Shown here one piece after another: positions 42,801 to 50,673 of a DNA stretch of 64,000 bases; within the stretch, counting starts at the first letter, position 1, and each line of letters starts with the position of its first letter. Below the pieces are notes generated by a model. It was given only the letters and a program-made list of their open reading frames with translations. It searched no databases and was not told the DNA's origin. The translations under genes were made by a program, and so were the position numbers. The stretch is from JAADHX01 sp964569385 (GTDB taxonomy: Bacteria > Actinomycetota > Acidimicrobiia > Acidimicrobiales > Poriferisodalaceae), in assembly GCA_964569385.1 (NCBI GenBank), contig CAZMUM010000002.1:101495-165494 (forward strand). Reading direction: 5' to 3'.

Positions 42801-43916
42801 ATGCTGATCAACGTGTTGGCGATCCTGTTCGGGATCGGATGGGCCCTTCTTACCGCTGTCGTGGCCGCGAGGCGCGAACCCAAGCCGGTGTCTCTGAGCA
42901 CCGTCTTCGCAACCGGAGCGATTGTTGGATTCGGCGCCGGACTGGCGGCCCTTGTTATTGCGATACCGAGGGACGGGATGTTTGCCGCTGTTCACATCGC
43001 CTATGTGGCCGCGACTCTTGGCCCGGCTCTTCTCGCCGTCATAGGCCTAGCTGCGATGCGCACCGGCCGCGTGTCGCGGTCCGTTCGAAACGCCGTGTTC
43101 ATTGGGCTGATGTTCGTTCCAGGCGCTCTCGGGCTTTGGGCGACACACATCGCACCGTTTCGTCTGCAAGTCGAGAGAGTGACCGCCGAGTTGCCGTGTC
43201 AGCGGGCTGGTGACGACACCATCACCATCGGCGTTCTCGCCGACATTCAGACTCCGACGATCACCGACTATGAACGCGACGCCTTGCAGCGGGTCATGGA
43301 TGCGAATCCAGATCTGATTGTCATCGCCGGCGACATCCAACAGAGCAGCGATTTCTTTGCCGAACTCGAAACCTTCCGGGAGTTCTTCGCTTCGGCTCAA
43401 GCCCCGTTCGGGGTCTACGTCGTTCAAGGTGATGTCGAATCACTAGGCGATATGCGCGAACTCGTCGCGGGTACGGGTGTGACGTACCTGGAGAACGAAA
43501 TCGTCGAAATCGCCATCGGCGATCGTGTAATTGGGCTGGGCGGAAATCAGCGTGCGTGGAAGCTCAGCGACCCCCAAGCTATGTTCGCCGAGCTCGGCGA
43601 GGCGCCTGCCGAGGTGGTCACCGTAGTACTGACCCATCGCCCTGACGTCGTGTTCGACCTCAGGGGATCAGTCGACCTTGTCATAGCGGGTCACACTCAC
43701 GGAGGCCAGATATCTCTGCCCTTTATTGGCCCACCCGTGATCAAGAGCGATGTGCCTCGAAGCGTCGGCGCCGGTGGCCTTCATGTCGTCGATGAGCAGA
43801 CAATCTATCTCAGCAGCGGCGTTGGAATCGAACGAGGCGATGCTCCACAAGTCCGATTCTTGGCACCGCCGTCTGTTGGAATTGTGACGCTTCAATCGGC
43901 CCAAAGCTGTGGCTAG
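42801..43916 (+). CDS. Membrane-anchored metallophosphoesterase
   Basis: A 371-residue protein with three or four N-terminal transmembrane helices (about residues 1-22, 36-56, 62-85 and 97-113), then a calcineurin-like phosphoesterase domain: TIGVLADIQTP, VIAGDIQ, QGDVES, VVLTHRPDVVF and IAGHTHGGQISLP. Two canonical positions differ, as the DxH motif reads ADIQ and GNH[DE] reads QGDVE, so metal site 1 may be altered. A CATACT hexamer ends 6 nt before the ATG. The C-terminal SSGVGIERGDAPQVRF resembles YkuE-like lipid-A-related phosphohydrolases. The substrate is unknown. Confidence 0.82.
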   Translation: MLINVLAILFGIGWALLTAVVAARREPKPVSLSTVFATGAIVGFGAGLAALVIAIPRDGMFAAVHIAYVAATLGPALLAVIGLAAMRTGRVSRSVRNAVFIGLMFVPGALGLWATHIAPFRLQVERVTAELPCQRAGDDTITIGVLADIQTPTITDYERDALQRVMDANPDLIVIAGDIQQSSDFFAELETFREFFASAQAPFGVYVVQGDVESLGDMRELVAGTGVTYLENEIVEIAIGDRVIGLGGNQRAWKLSDPQAMFAELGEAPAEVVTVVLTHRPDVVFDLRGSVDLVIAGHTHGGQISLPFIGPPVIKSDVPRSVGAGGLHVVDEQTIYLSSGVGIERGDAPQVRFLAPPSVGIVTLQSAQSCG

Positions 43917-44222
43917 GTTGAGCCGGTGAGTGATTCGTACTCGCCGATGAACCTGACCTCGACAATCGGTGCGTGAGCGACTAGTTGGTTGACGGTGTCG
44001 TTCTGCTCTCGGTACCAACCAGTCGCGAGGCATTGGTTCGCCCACTGGTGTTTCGCCGTTGGTGCCGCAGATGATTGTCTGGCCACACAAATTCATGAAC
44101 CAGATCTCGACCGTGCGTTGTAGCCCCGATTTGGCCCCAGTCGTAACGATGTCGATGGTCTTATCTGTCGTGACAGCAGTTCGTAGGGTGGACATGACTT
44201 CAGCGTCGATTGTGGGCTCCAT
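43913..44222 (-). pseudogene. Broken nitroreductase/DUF385-like (F420-dependent quinone reductase family) gene
   Basis: From ATG 44222 the frame encodes DKTIDIVTTGAKSGLQRTVEIWFM, which resembles the start of deazaflavin-dependent DUF385 proteins (TTGRKSG, VEIWF). After about 50 residues the frame loses family character, while a second frame encodes a coding-like C-terminus (WANQCLATGWYREQNDTVN... ending LTGST) and stops at 43913. One frameshift near 44030-44060 would join them. The gene is either decayed or carries a sequence error. The C-terminal part is not a clear match to DUF385, so the family call is tentative. Confidence 0.45.
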
Positions 44223-44258
44223 GTGTCCTGACGTTAGTTGCGCCGTATTGTTTGACCC

Positions 44259-45596
44259 ATGACCACGATCGAACATGGCGACACCGTCGAACTTCTTCAG
44301 GCCCTCATCCGCAACGAATGCGTCAACAGCGGCACGGTCGAGTCCGGTCAAGAGGTGCGCAACGCTGAAGTGTTACGTGACTATCTCGGTGGGGTCGGTC
44401 TTGACATGGAATTCTTCGAGGCCGCCCCTGGGAGGACAACCCTTGTTGCTCGCATCGAGGGCCGCGACCCCGGTGCGCCGAGCCTTTGTCTGAACGGTCA
44501 CACCGATGTTGTCCCGGTCTCGCCTGAGGGTTGGTCGCGCGACCCATTCGGGGGCGAGCTTGTCGATGGCGAAGTGTGGGGCCGTGGCGCGGTCGACATG
44601 TTGAACCTGACCGCTTCGATGGCCGTCGCCATTCGACACCTCGCCAAAACTGGGTTCAGGCCGTCGGGCGATCTGGTCTTTCTGGCTGTCGCCGACGAGG
44701 AGTCCGGTAGCGCCTATGGGGCCCGTTGGATGGCTGACAATCACGCTGACCTGATTACTACCGACTACGTGCTAACTGAGAGCGGTGGGCTTCATGGTGG
44801 TACGCCCGATGCGCCCGTCATCAGTATCAGCGTGGGCGAAAAGGGTGTGGCCTGGAGACGTCTGACCTTGCGCGGCACGCCTGGCCACGGCTCGATGCCC
44901 TTTGCTTCGGACAACGCACTGGTCAAGGCCGCAGGGGTTGTCCAACGGTTGGCCGAGTACCGGCCCGCGCCACGCTTCCATGAGCACTGGCGACGCGAAG
45001 TGGACCGCATGACGATCGACGACTCGATGAAGGCCATGCTGCTCGACGAGAGTGCGATCGATGGCTATCTCGAGGCGCTGCCGCCTGGCCAGGGTGCGCC
45101 GTACCTTCACTCGTGCACGCACACCACCTTCTCGCCCAACGTTGTTTCCAGCCAAACCAAAACTAATGTCATTCCAGACACAGTGACGGTCGACGTCGAC
45201 GTTCGCACCATGCCAGGTGAAGGACCAGAAGAGGTCGAGGCTCACCTTCGCGAGGCGCTTGGCGATCTCGCCGACCATGTTGAGGTCGAACCACTGATAA
45301 ACGACCGATCGAGCATCAGCCCGACCGATACCCCACTGTGGGATTCACTTCAACGAGCGATTAGCAAACCATTCAGCGGCGCGCAGTTACAACCCTCGCT
45401 ATCGGTGGGCTTTACCGATGCAAGGGTCCATCGCGATCTTGGTGCCATCGCCTACGGGACCGGGTTGATGAGCCCCTCGCTGAGTGCTGCCGATTTCGCG
45501 TCGCGTTTCCATGGCAACGATGAGCGCATCGACCTCGAGTCGCTTCGACTCACCACCGATTTGTGGCACGACACCGTCACGGATCTACTGGGTTAG
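44259..45596 (+). CDS. M20-family metallohydrolase (ArgE/DapE/carboxypeptidase-like)
   Basis: A 445-residue co-catalytic dizinc hydrolase. Motifs are CLNGHTDVVP (His and Asp ligand region), VWGRGAVDMLN (bridging Asp), AVADEESGS (catalytic and ligand Glu) and VLTESGG. The lid domain contains RGTPGHGSMP, typical of M20 peptidases and amidohydrolases. A TATTGT hexamer (44246-44251) ends 7 nt before the ATG. Related hydrolases (YgeY type) sit in some SDMH clusters, so a role in opening an N-acyl or carbamoyl intermediate is conceivable, but it lies about 8 kb from the operon. Confidence 0.87.
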   Translation: MTTIEHGDTVELLQALIRNECVNSGTVESGQEVRNAEVLRDYLGGVGLDMEFFEAAPGRTTLVARIEGRDPGAPSLCLNGHTDVVPVSPEGWSRDPFGGELVDGEVWGRGAVDMLNLTASMAVAIRHLAKTGFRPSGDLVFLAVADEESGSAYGARWMADNHADLITTDYVLTESGGLHGGTPDAPVISISVGEKGVAWRRLTLRGTPGHGSMPFASDNALVKAAGVVQRLAEYRPAPRFHEHWRREVDRMTIDDSMKAMLLDESAIDGYLEALPPGQGAPYLHSCTHTTFSPNVVSSQTKTNVIPDTVTVDVDVRTMPGEGPEEVEAHLREALGDLADHVEVEPLINDRSSISPTDTPLWDSLQRAISKPFSGAQLQPSLSVGFTDARVHRDLGAIAYGTGLMSPSLSAADFASRFHGNDERIDLESLRLTTDLWHDTVTDLLG

Positions 45597-45624
45597 ATGC
45601 ATTGGGTTAGATCGATTGGGCTAG

Positions 45625-46515
45625 CTAGACCAAACCTGCGGTGCCAGGAATTGTCGACGCTGGCAACGTGCCTGCCAACAGTTTCTTGAGGCTGTCGGCC
45701 ACGACCAGCGAGGACCGTCGGCCGTCGGTACGACCGGCCACATGCGGGGTGACCGTGACGCGGGGATGGTCCCATAACGGCGAGTCGGGCGGCAGTGGTT
45801 CGGTTTCGAACACGTCGAGCACAGCGGCCCGAAGTCGACCGTTGAGCGCGCCCAGAAGAGCGGCGCCATCGATGGTGACACCACGACCGACGTTGATAAT
45901 GACGCCATCATCGAGAGCAGTAAGTTCAGCTTGGCCGATGATGCCAACGGTGTGAGCGGACTTGGGCACCAGGTTCACCACAACATCGCAGTCGGCCATG
46001 AACTGAATGAGCGATCGATCGTGACTACTTCGTGACCAACCGAGTGTGTTGAAGCGATGTGATTGACAGAGTTTGAGTACGACGTTGCCGATAGCGCCGC
46101 GGCCGAACACCCCAACGGTCATGTCCTCTGGGAACACCATCGACATTGGTTCGCGCCACCGGCGTTTGGCTTGATCGACCCGGATTCGGTCGAAGTCGCG
46201 CTGAAAGTGGATAACCCAACTCAACACATACAGCGCTATGTCCATTGACATCGCCGGGTCGACGAGTCGCACAACGGGAACAGGTGGGTAGGCGTCGAGA
46301 TCGATGTGGTCGAACCCAGCGCCGGTGAGCAGCACGGCTTTCAGGTTCTCGTACAGGTGTAGTTGATCGATCGGGTGGTTCCAGGCCAGAACGTATTGGA
46401 TGTCGGCTGGTGTGCCGACATCAGGCCACGCCCGAAACTCCTCGTCGGGAAGTGCATTCTGGAGTTGGCGCATCCAGATGTCGTGTTGGTCGCTTGCGTT
46501 GACTAGAACTGCCAT
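45625..46515 (-). CDS. D-2-hydroxyacid dehydrogenase, glyoxylate/hydroxypyruvate reductase A-like
   Basis: A 296-residue NAD(P)-dependent dehydrogenase. The N-terminal catalytic lobe includes LKAVLLTGAGFDHID. The cofactor lobe starts VGVFGRGAIGN, and the active-site residues fall in INVGRGVTID (Arg), DVFETEPLPPDSPLW (Glu) and TPHVAG (His). This shape and the DVFxxEPLP motif match GhrA-type reductases of glyoxylate and hydroxypyruvate. Glyoxylate is a plausible product of ureide breakdown, a possible but unproven link with the purine-type region. Confidence 0.88.
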   Translation of the reverse strand: MAVLVNASDQHDIWMRQLQNALPDEEFRAWPDVGTPADIQYVLAWNHPIDQLHLYENLKAVLLTGAGFDHIDLDAYPPVPVVRLVDPAMSMDIALYVLSWVIHFQRDFDRIRVDQAKRRWREPMSMVFPEDMTVGVFGRGAIGNVVLKLCQSHRFNTLGWSRSSHDRSLIQFMADCDVVVNLVPKSAHTVGIIGQAELTALDDGVIINVGRGVTIDGAALLGALNGRLRAAVLDVFETEPLPPDSPLWDHPRVTVTPHVAGRTDGRRSSLVVADSLKKLLAGTLPASTIPGTAGLV

Positions 46516-46567
46516 TATTCCTCGCGAGGGTGCAGGGGTAGAGACGTAAGGTTAAGTAGGCAATGAA

Positions 46568-48100
46568 GTGATCGATCCAAAGACGCCGGTGCTTGTCGGA
46601 GCCTCATGGCTCAATGTCCGCGATGGCGATGCCGAACCCATCGACATGATGACCGAGGCCAGCCTCGGCGCTGCGGCCGATTCGGGTGGTGACATCTTGG
46701 CGTTCGTTCGGTCGGTGAGGGTGGTGAAGGGGTTCTGGCGATACAAAGACCCGGGCCGACTGGTTGCCGAACGATTGGGTCTCGATGCGGTCGAGACGGT
46801 GATGACTCCATTTGGGGGCAATGAGGTGTACGACCTGGTCGGTCGGACGGCGCAGGACATTGCTGCGGGTCGACTCGACGCCGCAATTGTCTGTGCGGCC
46901 GAGTTTGGCCGCACTCGGCGGGCGGCGAGCAAGGCTGGAGTGAAACCTCGTCGTTACGAAGAGCCCGTCGATGCCGCCCCCGATCTGGTCACTGGCGAAG
47001 AAAAGGAGCTCAGCAATGCGGTCGAGAATGCCGCTGGCTTGATGGTGCCAACGTTTTTCTACGCCATGGCCGAAACTTCTCTGAGGCACCGGCGGCGCGA
47101 GTCAATTGATGAGCATCGCCTCCGGGTGAGCGAACTCTGGGCCTCGGCCGCAGCGGTGGCGTCCGACAACCCGCACGCCTGGTTGCGTGATGGGGCAACA
47201 GCATCCGACATTGGCACGGTTAGCGAGTCGAATCGGATGGTTGCTTCGCCTTATACGAAGCTCATGACCGCGAACGTCAACGTCGATCAAGGAGCCTCGG
47301 TAATCATGTGTAGCGCTGCGGTGGCTGATGCCGCTGGTGTGCCGCGCGATAAGTGGGTGTTTCCATACGCAGCGACTGGTGCGGCCGAGCACTGGTATCC
47401 GAGCGAGCGGTGGGCGTTGGATGAGTCACCCGCCATGAGGATTGCCGCCGAGAGGTGCCTGGAGCTGGCCGATATCAGTGTCGACGACGTCGACCTGCTC
47501 GATCTGTACTCGTGTTTTCCTTCGGCCGTTCAGTTGGCGCAGGCCGGTTTGGCTATCGACCCATCACGACCGTTCACCATCACTGGCGGGTTGACGTTTT
47601 CGGGTGGTCCGCTCAACTGCTACTGCATTCAGGCTCTGACGCGAGCAATCGAACTGCTGCGCGAACGCCGGACGACGGCGTTTCTCACTGGCAACGGCGG
47701 ATTCTTCACCAAGCACTCGTGTTTGGTGCTTGGAAGCTCAGAACCGAAGTCGCCATTCGTCGTAGAGCGGCCCCAAGCAGAGGTCGACGCGTTGCCCCGT
47801 CGCCGCGGGTCCGAGCAGCGAAGCGCCGACGGCACTGTCGAGGCGTACACGGTCATCTTCGGACGAGCCGGTGCCGCTGAGTCGGCGATCGTGGCGGTAA
47901 TCGACGATGCTGGCGACCGATGGTTTGCCAACACAAACGACCCTGACGACCTGGCCGAGATGTTGGCCACCGACATGGTCGGGGCATCGGTGTCTGTCGA
48001 GCGGGTGAGTTCGCCTGGCGAAGAGATCGACAAGGCCGTCGTCACCTTCCGAAGATTGCAACAGGACCCGGATCGGGGCTCCGGTGAGCCTCAGGATTAA
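46568..48100 (+). CDS. Thiolase-like acetyl-CoA acetyltransferase family protein
   Basis: A 510-residue thiolase-fold protein of the group annotated as acetyl-CoA acetyltransferase in actinobacteria. It has PVLVGASWLNVRDGD at the start, NVDQGASVIMCSA, a second half with DVDLLDLYSCFPSAVQLA, and FTITGGLTFSGGPLNCYCIQAL followed by TGNGGFFTKHSCLVL. The classical thiolase His and Cys positions are only partly recognisable, and a C-terminal extension (about residues 400-510) carries an OB-like segment. It may act in beta-keto thiolysis or a non-decarboxylating condensation. The GTG start 46568 fits the family N-terminus. The precise reaction is uncertain. Confidence 0.78.
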   Translation: MIDPKTPVLVGASWLNVRDGDAEPIDMMTEASLGAAADSGGDILAFVRSVRVVKGFWRYKDPGRLVAERLGLDAVETVMTPFGGNEVYDLVGRTAQDIAAGRLDAAIVCAAEFGRTRRAASKAGVKPRRYEEPVDAAPDLVTGEEKELSNAVENAAGLMVPTFFYAMAETSLRHRRRESIDEHRLRVSELWASAAAVASDNPHAWLRDGATASDIGTVSESNRMVASPYTKLMTANVNVDQGASVIMCSAAVADAAGVPRDKWVFPYAATGAAEHWYPSERWALDESPAMRIAAERCLELADISVDDVDLLDLYSCFPSAVQLAQAGLAIDPSRPFTITGGLTFSGGPLNCYCIQALTRAIELLRERRTTAFLTGNGGFFTKHSCLVLGSSEPKSPFVVERPQAEVDALPRRRGSEQRSADGTVEAYTVIFGRAGAAESAIVAVIDDAGDRWFANTNDPDDLAEMLATDMVGASVSVERVSSPGEEIDKAVVTFRRLQQDPDRGSGEPQD

Positions 48101-48151
48101 GCCCCTGCCGGTTGAGTGGTGAGTGTGGGTTGGACCTAGGGTGAGGGCCTC

Positions 48152-49249
48152 TTGAAGCGTCTTCCCCTATACATCGGCGGATTCCTCGGACCATTGGGCA
48201 CGCTCGCCATGGTGCCAATGATTCCAGAGCTCCGCGACGAGTTTGGGGCCTCCACCTCAGCCGTCAGCTGGGGCATTACTGGCTACCTGCTGGCCTTGGC
48301 GCTGTTTCTTCTCGTCGCAGGGACGATCGGTGAGAGGTTTGGTCGACGTCGCACCGTTCGGACCACCTATCTCGTTTACGCCGCTGCCTCGATCGGGTGT
48401 GCGTTGGCGCCGAGCCTTGGGCTGTTCGTTACTGGCCGGGTCATCCAAGGCATAGCCAACGCCTTCATCACTCCGCTGTTGCTGGCAGCACTAGCTGATG
48501 CAACCAGTGCTGGTCGAGTAGGCCGGAGCATCGGCGTCTACGGCAGCTTTCAAGCTCTAGGTGGCGCTGGTGCTCCACTTCTTGGCGGTCTTGCCGCCGA
48601 TGTGGGCTGGCGCTGGGGTTTTGTGCTGGTGGGGCTCATGAGCGTGGCTTTGGCTGGCTTCCCACCTGCCGGGGGCCCTCAGTCGGAGCGGTCTGATTTG
48701 CGGCTTCGATCGTTGGCTTCGCGGCAGCCGCTAATGCTCGGAACTGCGGTTTTCATTGCCTCGGCTGGCCCGCTTGGCACCATTGTGATCGTCGGGATTG
48801 CGGCCAGAGACGATCTTGGCCTCTCGGGAACTGCAACCGGGCTCGTGCTCCTCGGCGGCAGTGCCATGCCGATTCTTGTCGGGCCACTTTGGGGTCGTGT
48901 TATCGATGTCCTTGGATCGCTGCGGTCGGCGATGTTCGCCATTTCTGCGGCTTGTGTGGTCGCCGTGTCCTTGGCGGCCGGAACTACACCCATCCGGCTG
49001 GGCTCGATCTGGTTGATTGGGGGAGTCGCAGCAGCCGCCGCGGTTGTGAGCATTCAATCGACCGCGACGATGCTGTCGACTAAGAACCGCGGTGGGTCGA
49101 TCTCGTTCGTGCTCGCTTTTCGATTCGCCGGTCTTGCGGTTGCGCCCGTCATCTGGATACCTGTATTCGAACGATCGGTGCCTCTGGCCTTCATTGGCGC
49201 AGGGCTTCTCGGGCTTCCCGCCCTGGCGCTGTTGCGCCGGGTCGAATAG
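48152..49249 (+). CDS. MFS transporter
   Basis: A 365-residue membrane protein with about eleven or twelve helices, somewhat short for the family. The loop 2-3 signature is GTIGERFGRRRTVR, and motif C-like PLLGGLAADVGWRWGF follows in helix 5, a feature of drug/H+ antiporters. The TTG start at 48152 is preceded by GTGAGGG. It would export a metabolite or drug. The neighbours (thiolase-like and SDR) give no firm clue to its substrate. Confidence 0.83.
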   Translation: MKRLPLYIGGFLGPLGTLAMVPMIPELRDEFGASTSAVSWGITGYLLALALFLLVAGTIGERFGRRRTVRTTYLVYAAASIGCALAPSLGLFVTGRVIQGIANAFITPLLLAALADATSAGRVGRSIGVYGSFQALGGAGAPLLGGLAADVGWRWGFVLVGLMSVALAGFPPAGGPQSERSDLRLRSLASRQPLMLGTAVFIASAGPLGTIVIVGIAARDDLGLSGTATGLVLLGGSAMPILVGPLWGRVIDVLGSLRSAMFAISAACVVAVSLAAGTTPIRLGSIWLIGGVAAAAAVVSIQSTATMLSTKNRGGSISFVLAFRFAGLAVAPVIWIPVFERSVPLAFIGAGLLGLPALALLRRVE

Positions 49250-49286
49250 ACACTCTGCCTAACGGCGTCGAGAACGAGGTACGGGT

Positions 49287-50111
49287 ATGGCCAGGGTGCT
49301 AATCACAGGTAGCAACAGCGGGTTCGGGCGGCTAACCGCGCTCACGCTTGTGGGTCTTGGCCACGACGTAGTTGCCACCATGCGTACACCTGCCAAAGGA
49401 GAGCAGTTGGTGGCCGATGCTGCCGCCGCTGAGGGAAACCTGGTGGTTCGGGCCCTCGACGTAACCGATCAGGCCAGCGTCGACGCCGCGCTACATGATG
49501 CCGACTCGATCGATGCTGTGGTCAACAACGCCGGCTACGAAGTTCAGGCCGCCGTCGAACAACTTGATGCCCAGATGATCCTGAGTCAGATGGACACCAA
49601 TGTGGTCGGGCCGGTGCGTGTCATCAAGGCCGTGCTGCCGGCGTGGCGCGAGCGAGGCAGCGGCGCGATCGTGAACGTATCGAGCATCGCCGGCAAGCTT
49701 GGCACTCCGTTCTCTGGTGCCTATGCAGCTTCGAAGTGGGCTCTTGAGGCCCTGAGCGAGTCTTTACACTTCGAGGTTTCGCAGTGGGGCATTCGGGTTC
49801 ATCTCATCGAGCCTGGGCGGTTTCCAACGAGTCTTCACGACAACATTGTGAGGCCAGACGACTGGGAACAGTCGGTGTACTACGAGCGGTGTCAACGCTT
49901 CCGCGAGGCATTGTCGGCCCTCGACGGCGACGGACCTCCTGCCGACCCCCAAGACGTCGCCGACGCGATCGTGCACGCGGTGCTCGACCCTGACGCCCCT
50001 TTCCGAACCCTGGTCGGGTCCGATGCTCAGCTAATCGACAGTGTGAAGTCATCAATGCCGTTCGAAGACTTCGACAAAGCCATGCGCTCCACGCTCAACT
50101 GGGATGAGTAG
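49287..50111 (+). CDS. SDR-family oxidoreductase
   Basis: A 274-residue classical SDR. Cofactor binding is via VLITGSNSGFGRLTAL and the ALDVTD segment (Asp that contacts adenine). The active-site pieces are VVNNAGYE, VNVSSIAGKLG (Ser) and YAASKWALEAL (YxxxK). A GAGG site precedes the ATG. The substrate range of this subgroup is broad and cannot be predicted. Confidence 0.9.
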   Translation: MARVLITGSNSGFGRLTALTLVGLGHDVVATMRTPAKGEQLVADAAAAEGNLVVRALDVTDQASVDAALHDADSIDAVVNNAGYEVQAAVEQLDAQMILSQMDTNVVGPVRVIKAVLPAWRERGSGAIVNVSSIAGKLGTPFSGAYAASKWALEALSESLHFEVSQWGIRVHLIEPGRFPTSLHDNIVRPDDWEQSVYYERCQRFREALSALDGDGPPADPQDVADAIVHAVLDPDAPFRTLVGSDAQLIDSVKSSMPFEDFDKAMRSTLNWDE

Positions 50112-50201
50112 AGGTGAAGTACTGGCTGCCATGGGCTTCGACGTCGGAGGCGGCGAACTCATTCGCTATCGACCGAACAACAACGTGTGCCCCGATTTCG
50201 C

Positions 50202-50207
50202 TAGGTT
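50202..50207 (+). promoter_or_regulatory. -10 element of the MerR gene
   Basis: TAGGTT ends 6 nt before ATG 50214, predicting a leaderless mRNA. Confidence 0.45.
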
Positions 50208-50213
50208 GAACCC

Positions 50214-50639
50214 ATGAAGATCGGCGAACTGGCCAACTTGTGCTCGGTGTCCACTAAGACGGTCCGGTACTACGAGTCGATTGGTCTGCTAGCTGAACCC
50301 AATCGCACCGACTCGGGCTATCGCGACTACGACCAAGAGGCCGTCGAGCGTCTCGAGTTCATCCGTGATGCCCAGGCAACGGGTCTAACGCTAAGCGAAA
50401 TTGCGTCAGTTCTCGAGCTGAAGGTGGCAGGGGAGGGGTCGTGTTCGCACACCCAAGCGCTCCTCGATGAGCACCTGGCCAACCTCGACGTCCAGATCGA
50501 TCGACTCGTCGCGGCCAAGAAATCGTTGACTTTGCTGGCCGAACGAGCGGCAGTACTCGACCCGCTTGAGTGCACAGACCCCAATCGGTGTCAGGTCATA
50601 GAAAACTCAAGAAGCGAAAAACTTCACATTACCTCTTGA
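50214..50639 (+). CDS. MerR-family metal-responsive activator of copA
   Basis: A 141-residue MerR regulator. The winged helix is MKIGELANLCSVSTKTVRYY, then the dimer helix and the C-terminal metal loop with Cys120 and Cys126 (LECTDPNRCQV). Residue 77, in the start of the dimer helix (GEGSCSHT), is Cys. In E. coli the equivalent is Ser77 in the Cu+ sensor CueR and Cys79 in the Zn2+ sensor ZntR, so this protein mixes a copper-exporter context with a divalent-type residue. The copA promoter just downstream has a 20-bp spacer with a dyad, the classic MerR target. Confidence 0.88.
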   Translation: MKIGELANLCSVSTKTVRYYESIGLLAEPNRTDSGYRDYDQEAVERLEFIRDAQATGLTLSEIASVLELKVAGEGSCSHTQALLDEHLANLDVQIDRLVAAKKSLTLLAERAAVLDPLECTDPNRCQVIENSRSEKLHITS

Positions 50640-50667
50640 CCTTCCAGTCGACTAGAAGCTCTATGAT
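50636..50667 (+). promoter_or_regulatory. MerR-type promoter/operator of copA
   Basis: TTGACC (-35, 50636-50641) and TATGAT (-10, 50662-50667) are separated by 20 bp, the over-long spacer diagnostic of MerR-activated promoters. Inside it is a dyad, CTTC...GAAG, around the palindrome AGTCGACT. The outer arms resemble CueR boxes and the core resembles the zntA operator. The -10 ends 6 nt before the copA ATG. Confidence 0.75.
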
Positions 50668-50673
50668 TCCATC

